Of a stretch of 37,916 bases of DNA, positions 1 to 7,226 are shown in pieces. How positions within the stretch are numbered: position 1 is the stretch's first letter; every line of letters starts with the position of its first letter. Source of the DNA: CAG-826 sp964546565 (lineage in GTDB: Bacteria > Bacillota_I > Bacilli_A > RFN20 > CAG-826); the NCBI GenBank assembly GCA_964546565.1, contig CAZJKC010000010.1, positions 1-37,916 of the forward strand, given 5' to 3'. Both the position numbers and the translations under genes were made by a program. The notes beneath the pieces were generated by a model. That model did no database searches and was not told the origin of the DNA. It was given only the letters and a program-made list of their open reading frames with translations.

Positions 1-87
1 CGATCTGAGAGGAACGAGCATCACGGCACTGCCGGACAACCTCACGGTTGGCGGCAATCTCGATCTGAGAGGAACGAGCATCACGGC
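1..87 (+). repeat. Exact 27-bp direct repeat, 60-bp period
   Basis: Bases 1-27 and 61-87 are identical and lie exactly 60 bp apart, so the unit encodes 20 residues. The repeat reads in frame as DLRGTSIT within the truncated leucine-rich-repeat-like gene. More copies probably lie upstream of the window edge. Confidence 0.9.
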
Positions 88-547
88 TGAACGCGCAAAC
101 GCTCACAAGCTCGTCAATGGAGACTATAAACCCGGCGAATACCTTTACGCAGACGGCATTTTGACCCACGTGCTATCTAAACGAACTGTAGGCGGATATG
201 CGTTGTTTATCGGGAAAATCCCAGGTAGGAATGTTGTGAGCGACGGCGAGAACTATGCACACTGCAAGACCTTTAGACAGGGGATTGCGGACTTGAATTT
301 TAAGAAAATGCAAAACCGAGGCGCAGAACAGTACAAAAACATCGACCTTGACACAGAAATGACCGTGGGCGAACTGGTCACGATGTACAGGATCATCACA
401 GGCGCTTGTTCTGCTGGGAGCGATAATTTTGTCCAGAGCATTGGCGACTCATTGAAGGAACGGTACACAATTCGCGAAGCTCTTGAAATCACCCAGGGGC
501 AATACGGCTCGGAAACATTTCGGCGGTTTTTCGAGGGGGTGGAATAA
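2..547 (+). CDS. C-terminal part of a leucine-rich-repeat-like protein (5' end outside window)
   Basis: The frame is open from base 2 to the TAA at 545-547, so the gene starts upstream of the window. An internal TTG near 161 has no ribosome binding site and is not a credible start. The visible N-terminal part carries two copies of a 20-residue unit, DLRGTSITALPDNLTVGGN type, which resembles BspA-like leucine-rich repeats. A unique C-terminal domain of about 130 residues follows. Proteins of this kind occur in Firmicutes phages and gut bacteria; their role in a phage early region is not known. The stop overlaps the start of the next gene (TAATG), so the two are probably cotranslated. Confidence 0.75.
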   Translation, partial: DLRGTSITALPDNLTVGGNLDLRGTSITAERANAHKLVNGDYKPGEYLYADGILTHVLSKRTVGGYALFIGKIPGRNVVSDGENYAHCKTFRQGIADLNFKKMQNRGAEQYKNIDLDTEMTVGELVTMYRIITGACSAGSDNFVQSIGDSLKERYTIREALEITQGQYGSETFRRFFEGVE

Positions 548-837
548 TGCCGAAGGTAAGAGGATTGACGGAAGCGCAGCGCTTGAGGACGCGGGTGGAC
601 GACTGTGACCGCCGCCGAAGTGAGATTATCTATCAGCTCAAACGGCTGCACAACGAGACGAATGAAGACCTTGCGGAAATCATTGGCGTGTCTCCGGTGG
701 CGGTTTGCCACCGGTACAAAAACCGCATCCAGTGGACGGTGAAAGACCTTGTTTTGATTGCTGACCACTACAAAGTGGACGACGCGACACGCTCAGCGCT
801 CTTGGGCGGCGGGCGGTGCAAGTGGGAGGTTGGCTGA
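547..837 (+). CDS. Small helix-turn-helix DNA-binding protein
   Basis: A 96-residue protein whose ATG overlaps the preceding stop by one base. Residues about 30-60 (NEDLAEIIGVSPVAVCHRYK) read as the two helices of a Cro/CI (XRE)-type helix-turn-helix: a helix with LAEIIGVS, a turn, and a recognition helix. The C-terminal part (VKDLVLIADHYKVD) matches the later helices of such domains. The start is rich in Arg and Lys. It is probably a phage transcription regulator acting on early genes; the operator is unknown. Next gene overlaps its stop (TGATGA). Confidence 0.6.
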   Translation: MPKVRGLTEAQRLRTRVDDCDRRRSEIIYQLKRLHNETNEDLAEIIGVSPVAVCHRYKNRIQWTVKDLVLIADHYKVDDATRSALLGGGRCKWEVG

Positions 838-1067
838 TGATAAGCAAGAACCAGTGTGAGAAATGCCGGTTTTCGCTGAAACTGGGCCACGGGCAGGGGT
901 CTCTGATTTGTGACTTCATCGGCATTATGAACCGCCCACGGCCAAAAACCGCCGGGAAGAAATGCCCGGCATTCGAGAAAAAGACCGGAGAGCGTCAGAA
1001 GATGCGCGATGGCAGAGAAAAGAGCTATGTGGTTGGAGAACCCTGTGAGTGGGTTAAGAAGGAGTAA
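837..1067 (+). CDS. Small cysteine-rich protein of unknown function
   Basis: 76 residues from the ATG at 837, which overlaps the previous TGA and has GGGAGG at 824-829. The reading frame extends further upstream to a GTG at 816, but that lacks a ribosome binding site. It has a CxxC pair near the N-terminus (QCEKC) and three further cysteines (LICDF, KCPAF, EPCEW), a pattern that suggests metal binding. The protein is otherwise basic. I do not recognise the family. Confidence 0.6.
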   Translation: MISKNQCEKCRFSLKLGHGQGSLICDFIGIMNRPRPKTAGKKCPAFEKKTGERQKMRDGREKSYVVGEPCEWVKKE

Positions 1068-1070
1068 AAA

Positions 1071-1196
1071 ATGGTGGTTGCAATTGGAATCATAGTGTTC
1101 ATGGCCGTTGGGCTTGGTACGATCGGCGTTGTGGCCGTGGCCGAGTTCCGCGAGGTGGCCGACGAAATGGCGGCCCGGCTCGATGAGGCGGGTTAA
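1071..1196 (+). CDS. 41-residue membrane protein
   Basis: An open frame of 41 residues starting at the ATG at 1071, just after a GGAGTAAAAA ribosome binding site (the GGAG overlaps the end of the upstream gene). Residues 1-24 are a single hydrophobic helix (VVAIGIIVFMAVGLG), followed by a short charged amphipathic tail (EFREVADEMAARLDEAG). It overlaps the start of the next gene by 14 bp in another frame. Function unknown. Small single-pass proteins like this are common in phage early operons. Confidence 0.55.
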   Translation: MVVAIGIIVFMAVGLGTIGVVAVAEFREVADEMAARLDEAG

Positions 1197-1809
1197 GCGC
1201 TCCCGGTTCTTGCTTCCGCGTCTACTTCTTGGCGCTGCCGTTCTGCTGGTCGTTGTGATTGCTCTCCGGTCGTACCAAAAGGACGCACCGGTGGAAGTGT
1301 CCCCTGCGTTCCGGGAAGTCTTCGAAATGACCCCACCGCCGGAAATTGACAGTTCAGACGCGGCTCTTGTGGAAGCGGTTTTGACGCTTGATTCAGAAAG
1401 CGGGATGAAGATGGAAAACGAGGTCGCTTACTCCGATTTACTCAATTTGTCCCGCATCATGGCGGCGGAGAGTGGCCCCAACTGGGACGATTGGGCGATC
1501 ATGGCAATCGGCGAGGTTGTTTTGAACCGGGTGTCGTCCCCGGAGTTTCCGGACACGATTTCCGAAGTGCTTCACCAAAAAGGGCAGTATGAGCCAGTCA
1601 ACAAAAACTCTTGGAGCGAGATCCGGCCGGATGAAACCACCGTATTGCTTGCGCTGCGGCTCTTAAATGGTGAACGCGTCTTGAATGATGCCTCCGTTGT
1701 ATTTCAAGCGCTGTTCGAGCAAGGAAGCAGTGTGGCAGTCGAATACTACGATAAGGACTTAGAAACGATCACATATTTTTGCCGGAGCAATTATCCGGCG
1801 CTGTATTGA
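1183..1809 (+). CDS. Membrane-anchored SleB-like cell-wall hydrolase
   Basis: 208 residues from the ATG at 1183, chosen because it puts a basic stretch (MRRVKRSRFLLPR) directly before a hydrophobic anchor at about 14-33 (LLLGAAVLLVVVIAL). The longer frame back to 1108 has no hydrophobic logic and lies in the upstream gene. Residues about 90-150 (LSRIMAAES, WAIMAIGEVVLNRV, FPDTISEVL) match the SleB/CwlJ hydrolase family: a catalytic-type Glu (AAES) and the VVLNRV and FP..I motifs. The family cleaves cortex peptidoglycan in spores. In a phage early region it may instead act on the wall or envelope of the infected cell. The domain is short, and its C-terminus (EYYDKDLETITYFCR) is divergent. Confidence 0.6.
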   Translation: MRRVKRSRFLLPRLLLGAAVLLVVVIALRSYQKDAPVEVSPAFREVFEMTPPPEIDSSDAALVEAVLTLDSESGMKMENEVAYSDLLNLSRIMAAESGPNWDDWAIMAIGEVVLNRVSSPEFPDTISEVLHQKGQYEPVNKNSWSEIRPDETTVLLALRLLNGERVLNDASVVFQALFEQGSSVAVEYYDKDLETITYFCRSNYPALY

Positions 1810-1822
1810 AAGGAGGAATAGC

Positions 1823-2281
1823 ATGACACCACTGAAATACCGCCACGAAAACGGACTGAACGCAATCGAAATCGTTCGAACGGTCAACGCGGCCGGTTAT
1901 GAACGATTCGACCGAAAAATCTTGAGCATCATCGAAAACGGCGACCGAACCGGCGTGGCGCTTTGTTCAGACGGCTTGAAAGCGGTTAAAAAGTTGTTCC
2001 CGGAGTACGCAAAAGCATTGCCCCACGCGGAATCCGTGCGAAACCGGGATGCTGGTAGGAAGGACAAGAACCGGTTTTCGTTCCGGACATCGGACGAATT
2101 TGCGGAGCGGCTGCGCAAGGCGGTGGCGGCCAGCGGGCAGACGATTCAAGACTACATCGTCACCGCTTTGGAAGGCCGCATAAAAAAAGACGCCTCCGTC
2201 TCGGCAAAGACGGAAGCGCCGTGGGGAAAAACTAATGACACAACCATTATAGAGTGGATTAAGGAGGATGTCAATGGCTAA
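1823..2281 (+). CDS. Ribbon-helix-helix-like phage regulatory protein
   Basis: 152 residues, ATG at 1823 behind a strong AAAGGAGG. The N-terminal half (IEIVRTVNAAGYERFDRKIL) has a helical, possibly winged-helix or HTH character. Residues about 85-118 (NRFSFRTSDEFAERLRKAV, then SGQTIQDYIVTALEGRI) look like a ribbon-helix-helix: a short basic strand followed by two helices. The stop overlaps the next gene by 8 bp. Likely a DNA-binding regulator; the target is unknown. The segment encoding KKDASVSAKTE also forms a hairpin described separately. Confidence 0.5.
   Translation: MTPLKYRHENGLNAIEIVRTVNAAGYERFDRKILSIIENGDRTGVALCSDGLKAVKKLFPEYAKALPHAESVRNRDAGRKDKNRFSFRTSDEFAERLRKAVAASGQTIQDYIVTALEGRIKKDASVSAKTEAPWGKTNDTTIIEWIKEDVNG
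2182..2217 (-). terminator. Terminator-like hairpin on the antisense strand
   Basis: Arms 2192-2201 and 2208-2217 pair over 10 positions with one mismatch around a 6-base loop. On the minus strand the hairpin is followed by a run of seven T (complement of A at 2182-2188). It lies inside the plus-strand regulator gene, so it would stop only antisense transcription. It may be chance. Confidence 0.3.
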
Positions 2282-2750
2282 CCTTTACAACATTCACCGA
2301 GCGCTTGCGGATTTCGAATTTGAAATCGACCGAGAAACTGGTGAACTCCTGAACGCACCGGAGTGGGATGCGCTGAACATGGCGTATGAAGAAAAGGTCG
2401 AGAATATTGCCTGTTACATCAAAAACCTTGCCAGCGATGCCGCTGCGATCAAGGCGGAGGAGGAAGCTCTTTCGAAACGCCGAAAAACTGCCGAAAAGTG
2501 CGTCGAATATCTCAAACGGCTTTTGCTGGACAATATGGGGGGGCAGAAATTCAGCACCGCAAAATGTTCCGTTAGTTTCCGGCGCTCGGAAGCTGTCCAA
2601 GTGGAAGACGCGGAGCTTATACCCAATGAGATGATGCGGGTCAAAGTCAGCGCCGAGCCGAACAAAACCGCAATCAAGGAAGCACTGAAAAACGGCGCGA
2701 AAGTCGGCGGTTGCAGACTGGTTGAAAACGTGTCTGTACAGATCAAATAA
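2274..2750 (+). CDS. Siphovirus Gp157-family protein
   Basis: 158 residues. Two in-frame ATGs exist (2268, 2274). The AAGGAGG at 2261-2267 abuts the first, so 2274 (MANLYNIHRAL) is the better start. Family features: an N-terminal segment with ETGELLN, a long coiled-coil helix over about residues 40-85 (IKAEEEALSKRRKTAEKCVEYLK), and a C-terminal beta-rich part (FSTAKCSVSFRRSEAVQVED). Gp157 proteins sit next to recombination and SSB genes in Firmicutes phages, as here, and were linked to phage resistance in Streptococcus thermophilus. The molecular role is unclear. Confidence 0.8.
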   Translation: MANLYNIHRALADFEFEIDRETGELLNAPEWDALNMAYEEKVENIACYIKNLASDAAAIKAEEEALSKRRKTAEKCVEYLKRLLLDNMGGQKFSTAKCSVSFRRSEAVQVEDAELIPNEMMRVKVSAEPNKTAIKEALKNGAKVGGCRLVENVSVQIK

Positions 2751-2758
2751 GGTGAATA

Positions 2759-3379
2759 ATGGACAATCTTAGATACTATGAAACGGGTCGCACAGTCCCG
2801 GAAGAGGCTAAGAAAAACATTGCTGCCGGGCGTTTGAAAGGAATGACGGATATAAACCCGATGTTCCGCATCAAGCGGTTGACGGAAATGTTCGGCCCGT
2901 GCGGGGTCGGTTGGTGGTACGAGATCACCGATAAAGCCGTTATTTTCGATGAAATGACGAACCAGAAAGCCGCATTTGTTGACATTCTTCTCTTTTACCG
3001 AGAGCCGGAAACGGACGCGATTTCCCACGGAATCCCCGGCACTGGCGGAGCTTCATTTGTTGCTCAAGAAAAAACTGGCCCCTATATGTCTGACGAGTGT
3101 TTCAAAATGGCGCTGACGGATGCGATCTCCGTCGCCGCTAAATCCCTCGGCATTGGCGCGGATGTCTACTGGAACAAAGACCGGAGCAAATACACCGCCG
3201 CGGCGGAAGAAAAAACCGCCTCCCCTGAGAAAACCAAGTGTGAAGCGTGCGGCGCTGTGCTCGTTCCTTATCCCGGGAACGACGGCAAGATGGTAAGCGT
3301 CAACAAGCACGTCAATGCGTCTAAACGCCAATTCGGCAGGGTCATGTGTTTGACTTGTATCCGGGATTTGTCGGAATGA
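2759..3379 (+). CDS. Predicted single-strand annealing protein (Rad52-like/Sak-type)
   Basis: 206 residues, ATG at 2759, spaced 8 bp after the Gp157 gene. The core (GRLKGMTDINPMFRIKRLTE, CGVGWWYEI, IPGTGGASFV, MALTDAISVAAKSLGIGADV) is a conserved Firmicutes phage family found beside gp157 and ssb. The alternation of beta strands and the ALTDA..VAAKSLGIG helix recall Rad52/Sak3-type annealing proteins, in which that helix follows the DNA-binding sheet. The C-terminal 60 residues add a CxxC..CxxC pair (CEACG, CLTC), probably a zinc knuckle. It would pair single-stranded DNA during phage recombination. The annealing function is inferred from family feel and neighbours. Confidence 0.6.
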   Translation: MDNLRYYETGRTVPEEAKKNIAAGRLKGMTDINPMFRIKRLTEMFGPCGVGWWYEITDKAVIFDEMTNQKAAFVDILLFYREPETDAISHGIPGTGGASFVAQEKTGPYMSDECFKMALTDAISVAAKSLGIGADVYWNKDRSKYTAAAEEKTASPEKTKCEACGAVLVPYPGNDGKMVSVNKHVNASKRQFGRVMCLTCIRDLSE

Positions 3380-3894
3380 AAGCCAGGCTGCACGATATCA
3401 GCGTCACGCTCGACGGCAAGACGCTCTTGACGATTGAGGCTCCTGAAAGCTGCCGGACGCTCTGGGACGAGCTTCGCGAGCATGATGTGGATGTGAGCAT
3501 TAAACGCTTCCGAAAACGCCGGAGCTTGGACGCGAACGCTTATGCGTGGGTCCTGATCAGCAAGCTGGCAGAGAAGACCGGCGAGAAGAAAGCTGCCGTC
3601 TACCAAAACGAAATCCGGGAGGTCGGCGGCGCTTGCCAAGTGGTGTGTGTCCAGGACAAAGCCGTTGATGCTCTCCGGGACGGTTGGAGCCGGAACGGCC
3701 TTGGTTGGGTGACAGATGTCATTCCGTCAAAGATCAAGGGTTGCACCAATGTGATTCTATACTTTGGTTCTTCGATTTTTGATTCTGCGCAAATGGCAAC
3801 ATTTATCGACCACATTATCCAAGATTGCAAAGCTGTTGGAATCGAGACGATGCCGCCGGATGAGTTGGAGGCGCTTCTGGGGGCTTGGACATGA
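3376..3894 (+). CDS. NinB-like recombination-associated protein
   Basis: 172 residues from the ATG at 3376, which overlaps the upstream TGA (ATGA), indicating coupled translation. The stretch KRFRKRRSLDANAYAWVLIS followed by KLAEKTGEKKAAVYQ is the hallmark of NinB-type phage proteins (RSLxANAYxWxL), which in lambda bind single-stranded DNA and assist recombination. The C-terminal MATFIDHIIQDCKAVGIETM helix with a DELEALLGAW tail is typical of the Firmicutes version. The position between the annealing protein and the HNH/SSB genes fits. Next gene overlaps its stop (ATGA). Confidence 0.65.
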   Translation: MKARLHDISVTLDGKTLLTIEAPESCRTLWDELREHDVDVSIKRFRKRRSLDANAYAWVLISKLAEKTGEKKAAVYQNEIREVGGACQVVCVQDKAVDALRDGWSRNGLGWVTDVIPSKIKGCTNVILYFGSSIFDSAQMATFIDHIIQDCKAVGIETMPPDELEALLGAWT

Positions 3895-4151
3895 AAAAGT
3901 GCTTTTTGTGCCAGAAAATCACCGTTACGGAAAGACACCATATCTTTCCGGGGCCATTTCGACAAAAATCGGAAAAATATGGGCTTGTGGTAAACCTCTG
4001 CCACTCGTGCCACAACGAGCCGCCGCTCGGCGCTCACCACAACAGCCACACGGCTGCCAGATTAAAGAAATACGGCCAGAAAAAGGCCATGGAAGAAAAT
4101 GGATGGTCTATCAAAGATTTCATTCGAGAATTTGGGAGGAATTACCTATGA
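3891..4151 (+). CDS. Small HNH-like zinc protein (putative nuclease)
   Basis: 86 residues from the ATG at 3891, overlapping the previous stop. Two CxxC pairs (C4/C7 and C37/C40) bracket a RHHIFPG segment and a central NLCHSCHN, the layout of an HNH/zinc-ribbon nuclease fold (H16/H17 and N35/H41 as candidate active-site residues). Such short proteins are common in Firmicutes phage recombination blocks. It could act as an endonuclease on recombination intermediates, or be only a structural zinc protein. Its last codons contain the ribosome binding site of ssb. Confidence 0.6.
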   Translation: MKKCFLCQKITVTERHHIFPGPFRQKSEKYGLVVNLCHSCHNEPPLGAHHNSHTAARLKKYGQKKAMEENGWSIKDFIREFGRNYL

Positions 4152-4537
4152 TGAACCACATTGCCCTGATGGGTCGCATGACCCGTGATCCGGAAATCCG
4201 GTACACCCAAAACCAGACCCCTGTCGCTCGTTTTACGCTGGCAGTCGAACGGGACTATTCCCGAGGCGAAGAACGCGGCGTAGACTTCATTGACTGCGTG
4301 GCATGGCGGCAGACTGCGGAGTTTGTCTCCAAGTACTTCCAGAAAGGGAACATGGCCGCTGTGATCGGCCGGCTCGCAATCGACGATTGGACGGACCGGG
4401 ACGGGAATAAAAAACGCTCTGCGAAGGTCGATGTTGACCATGTTTATTTCTGCGAATCGAAAAAGCGGGACACAGATTCGGAAGCGCCGACATTTACCGA
4501 AGTTGACGACTTTAACGACGATGACATCCCGTTCTAA
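4148..4537 (+). CDS. ssb: Single-stranded DNA-binding protein
   Basis: 129 residues, ATG at 4148 behind GGGAGG at 4134-4139 (the ATG at 4151 would remove one Met). The OB fold is clear from residue 1: NHIALMGRMTRDPEIRYT, VARFTLAVERDY, VDFIDCVAWRQTAEFVSKYF, KGNMAAVIGRL. The C-terminus ends in an acidic tail (DDFNDDDIPF), the conserved peptide by which SSB recruits recombination and replication proteins. Coats single-stranded DNA during phage replication. The stop overlaps the next ATG. Confidence 0.95.
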   Translation: MMNHIALMGRMTRDPEIRYTQNQTPVARFTLAVERDYSRGEERGVDFIDCVAWRQTAEFVSKYFQKGNMAAVIGRLAIDDWTDRDGNKKRSAKVDVDHVYFCESKKRDTDSEAPTFTEVDDFNDDDIPF

Positions 4538-5066
4538 TGAGTAAATACCACAGTCGGAAGGTGACGGTTGACGGAATCACTTTTGACAGCATCAAGGAAA
4601 GTGACCGTTACAAAGAGTTGAAACTGCTGGAAAAGGCCGGAGTTATCACCGGCCTCCGGCTTCAAGTCAAATTCGTTTTGATTCCTGCTCAACACGAGAA
4701 AACCGAGGCCGCCTACACGAAAGGCAAGCTAAAAGGCCAGCGCAAGCCCGGGAAGCTGCTAGAGCGCGAATGTAGCTATTATGCCGATTTCGTGTATGAN
4801 NNNNNNNNNNNNNNNNNNNNNNNNNNNNNNNNNNNNNNNNNNNNNNNNNNNNNNNNNNNNNNNNNNNNNNNNNNNNNNNNNNNNNNNNNNNNNNNNNNNA
4901 GCCCGGGAAGCTGCTAGAGCGCGAATGTAGCTATTATGCCGATTTCGTGTATGAGCGGGATGGAAAAACCGTTGTAGAGGACTCCAAGGGAGTCAGAACG
5001 AGCGACTACAAAATCAAACGAAAACTGATGCTGTGGGTTCACGGCATTCAGGTGAGGGAGGTTTGA
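4537..5066 (+). CDS. DUF1064-family endonuclease-like protein, interrupted by an assembly gap
   Basis: Begins MSKYHSRKVTVDGITFDSIK, typical of DUF1064, a predicted PD-(D/E)XK-type nuclease with proposed Holliday-junction activity. The frame runs into 100 Ns at 4800. The 55 bases before the gap (4745-4799) are repeated exactly after it (4900-4954). Removing gap plus one copy (155 bp) puts the downstream segment (ERDGKTVVEDSKGVRTSDYK then KIKRKLMLWVHGIQVREV) in frame with the upstream part, giving a normal protein of 124 residues. The conserved YADFVYE..VVEDSKG.....Y.IKRKLM block carries the likely catalytic D, E/D and K. TGA at 5064-5066 overlaps the next start. Confidence 0.8.
4745..4954. other. 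Scaffold gap (100 N) flanked by an identical 55-bp sequence
   Basis: Bases 4745-4799 and 4900-4954 are the same 55-bp sequence, separated by exactly 100 Ns (4800-4899). This is the signature of two contig ends that overlap by one assembly k-mer but were joined with a default gap. The DUF1064 frame is restored when the duplicate and gap are removed. The window is probably 155 bp too long here. Confidence 0.9.
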
Positions 5067-5806
5067 GTTATTTGCCAAGCGGAAAGAGATATTTCTGGCT
5101 CAAATTACAAGATGATTTTTTCGACAGCAAACGAATAAAAAAACTGCGAAAAATCGCCGGTGGAGACACCTACACGATCATCTACCTCGAAATGCAGCTC
5201 TTAGCGATGAAGAACAACGGTTATCTCGAATATACCGGCCTTGAAAACAGTTTTGCCGAAGAGTTGGCGTTAGACCTCGACGAAGAACCGGACAATGTAA
5301 GCGTGGCCGTCAATTATCTCCTGTCTTGTGGTCTCTTGGAAACCAGCAACAACAAGGATTTTTATGTCCCCTATGCCGTCCTGAACACCGCCAGTGAGGG
5401 CGCTTCCGCCAAGCGGATGCGAGACTTTCGAGAGCGGAAAGCGTCACTTTGTGACACCAGCGTGACGCAAACGTTACAAATCGGTGACGGAGAGATAGAG
5501 ATAGATAAAGAGACAGATAAAGAGATAGATAATATATATCACCCGCGCGAGGCTGAAATTCAGCAAAAAAAGCACAAATACGGCGAGTATAACAACGTCT
5601 TGCTCACGGATAAAGAGCTTGAAAAGCTCAAAGCCGAGTTTAGCGACTGGGAAGAACGAATCGAAAGAGTGTCGGCCTATGTGGCCAGCACAGGGAAAAG
5701 CTACAAAAGCCATTTTGCCACGATTCGAAATTGGGCAAGAAAAGACTGCGGAGCGAAATCAAGCGCTTCGAGAGATTACGGAAGTCCAGAAGACTTCTAC
5801 AGGTGA
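5063..5806 (+). CDS. Phage replisome organiser (initiator) protein
   Basis: About 247 residues. The start is probably TTG at 5063 (TTGA overlap with the upstream stop); TTG at 5072 has better spacing from the AGGGAGG at 5055-5061. The N-terminal domain YFWLKLQDDFFDSKRIKKLR...GDTYTIIYLEMQLL is the phage replisome organiser N-terminal winged helix, which binds the phage origin. It is followed by a low-complexity acidic linker (EIEIDKETDKEIDN) and a C-terminal helical domain (ERVSAYVASTGKSYKSHFATI) typical of DnaD/replisome proteins that contact the helicase loader. The helicase-loader gene follows directly. The linker DNA is an AGATAGA-type simple repeat and may contain the origin, which is usual for this family but not proven. 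Confidence 0.85.
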   Translation: MSYLPSGKRYFWLKLQDDFFDSKRIKKLRKIAGGDTYTIIYLEMQLLAMKNNGYLEYTGLENSFAEELALDLDEEPDNVSVAVNYLLSCGLLETSNNKDFYVPYAVLNTASEGASAKRMRDFRERKASLCDTSVTQTLQIGDGEIEIDKETDKEIDNIYHPREAEIQQKKHKYGEYNNVLLTDKELEKLKAEFSDWEERIERVSAYVASTGKSYKSHFATIRNWARKDCGAKSSASRDYGSPEDFYR

Positions 5807-5815
5807 GGTGATGAC

Positions 5816-6655
5816 ATGGAAGCGGACGCGATTGCCGGGGTGGTTCTGAAAATCGCCACCTCGACACCAACGGATGATGACACGCATCTCGGAGGCGACG
5901 GCCTTCTTTACTGCAACCGCTGCTACACAGCTAGGCAAAGCCGGATAACGCTTCTGGGGACTGTGCAGACAGTAAACTGCCTCTGTTACTGTATGGCGGA
6001 AGAGCGTGACCGGCAAGAGCGGGAACGGAGAGAGCGTGAACGCACCGAGGCAATCATGAGGAACCGCGCCGGGGCTTTTCCAGACAAGGAACTCGCTGGC
6101 TTTACTTTCGAAAACGACAGCGGGAATGCGCCGGAAATCACGAGGGCAATGAAAGCCTATGTGGAGCATTTTCCGGAGTTTCAAAAGCGAGGCAAGGGGC
6201 TTCTGTTGTATGGCGATGTAGGAACCGGGAAAACCTTTTTTGCGGCGTGCGTCGTGAACGCGTTGATCGATAAAGGTTACCCTTGTTTAATGACCAATTT
6301 CTCCCGGATCCTGTATGCGATTGAAGCAACCAGGAATGGTAAGCAAGCGTTTATAGACGGCTTGGCACAATATGCGCTCGTGGCAATTGATGACCTTGGC
6401 GTTGAGCGGGACAGCAAATACATGAATGAAGCGGCCACGACCGTCATTGATAGCCTATATCGTGCCGGGGTCCCGATGCTGATCACGAGTAACTACACGC
6501 CGAGAGAGCTGATCGAGGCGAGCGAAATCAACAAAAAACGTATATTCGACCGGATGTTAGAACGCTGTCACCCCATAATGGTGAACGGTTCGTCGGTCCG
6601 AAAAGACCGCGGCCGCCGGGATTTTCAAGAGATGAAAAAACTGCTTGGGCTGTAG
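5816..6655 (+). CDS. dnaC: DnaC-like helicase loader ATPase
   Basis: 279 residues, ATG at 5816. Residues 133-140 are a Walker A motif (GDVGTGKT) and 188-195 a Walker B (LVAIDDLG). ITSNYTPREL is the sensor 1 region and RIFDRMLERC contains the arginine-finger-type segment of the IstB/DnaC AAA+ family. The N-terminal part has a zinc-type arrangement (CNRC at 33-36, CLCYC at 55-59) and a charged coiled coil (RDRQERERRERERTEA). It would load the host replicative helicase at the phage origin together with the organiser encoded just upstream. Confidence 0.9.
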   Translation: MEADAIAGVVLKIATSTPTDDDTHLGGDGLLYCNRCYTARQSRITLLGTVQTVNCLCYCMAEERDRQERERRERERTEAIMRNRAGAFPDKELAGFTFENDSGNAPEITRAMKAYVEHFPEFQKRGKGLLLYGDVGTGKTFFAACVVNALIDKGYPCLMTNFSRILYAIEATRNGKQAFIDGLAQYALVAIDDLGVERDSKYMNEAATTVIDSLYRAGVPMLITSNYTPRELIEASEINKKRIFDRMLERCHPIMVNGSSVRKDRGRRDFQEMKKLLGL

Positions 6656-6665
6656 GAGATGAAGC

Positions 6666-6833
6666 ATGAAATACCAATGCACTCACGACGCTTGCGTTGC
6701 GGAATGGAAATTTTGTAAATTTTGCGGCTTTGAAGCGAGCGAAGCGGAGAAACGAAAGAAAATTCCGCTGACGCTTTGCGAGGACGGCTTGAAACGGAAA
6801 ATACTTATTCCGCCGGAAAAAAGAAAAGACTGA
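6666..6833 (+). CDS. 55-residue cysteine-rich protein
   Basis: Starts at the ATG at 6666, ten bases after the loader stop, behind TAGGAGATGAAGC. The sequence has five Cys (QCTHDAC, FCKFCGF, LTLCED); the FCKFCGF core with an upstream C/H suggests a small zinc finger. The C-terminal third is strongly basic (KRKILIPPEKRKD). Unknown function, probably nucleic-acid binding. Such zinc micro-proteins are frequent downstream of phage loaders. Confidence 0.6.
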   Translation: MKYQCTHDACVAEWKFCKFCGFEASEAEKRKKIPLTLCEDGLKRKILIPPEKRKD

Positions 6834-7226
6834 ACGCGATGGAATAGCTGGGCGGGGCCTAGAACTGCAAAGGCACGGCGTTGAGATAATGTGTTACGCG
6901 ACGGCGGTGGACAGCACGGCAGGGCAAAGGCGGCGGAAAGCAGCGAACCACAATGCGATGGCAAGGAAATGCGCAGAAAAGTCGAGCAGTGATAGGCAGG
7001 GGAATTGAAACGAGATTCGTGGAGCAGCAACGGCAAGGAACAGACTTGATTCGCCAGGGAAAGGAAAGGTTAAGCGTTGCAATGGATTTGAAACGCGAAG
7101 AACAGAAGCGCGGCGGAATAGAATTGAGTGGCGAGGGCTAAGATTTGACTGGCAAGGCAAAGGATAAGTAATGAATAGCGACGCAATAGAAGCGTAGAAA
7201 ACAACTAAAAAATGGAGGAAAAACTA
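6834..7226 (+). other. Purine-rich non-coding stretch with recurring short motifs
   Basis: About 390 bp without a credible gene; the open frames on either strand lack ribosome binding sites. The plus strand is strongly A/G-rich and mosaic: GCAAAGG occurs at 6867, 6924 and 7157, GGCAAGG at 6960, 7032 and 7151, GGAATAG at 6841 and 7115, and GCGATGG at 6836 and 6955, with variants between. Spacing is irregular (often near 36 bp), so it is not a CRISPR or simple tandem array. It ends at the ribosome binding site of the next gene. It may be an untranslated RNA, a replication or packaging element, or a decayed repeat. Confidence 0.5.

Noticed and set aside
253..768. Long minus-strand open frame opposite the LRR and HTH genes
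   Set aside because: No ribosome binding site, low-complexity translation, and fully overlapped by two plus-strand genes with coupled starts.
6683..7160. Minus-strand open frames across the purine-rich stretch
   Set aside because: They are Ser/Pro/Phe-rich translations that simply reflect the purine bias of the other strand; no start signal or family.
6834..7210. Possible CRISPR array
   Set aside because: The recurring words are 6-8 bases with irregular spacing; there are no constant repeats of 24-40 bp or uniform spacers, and no Cas1/Cas2.
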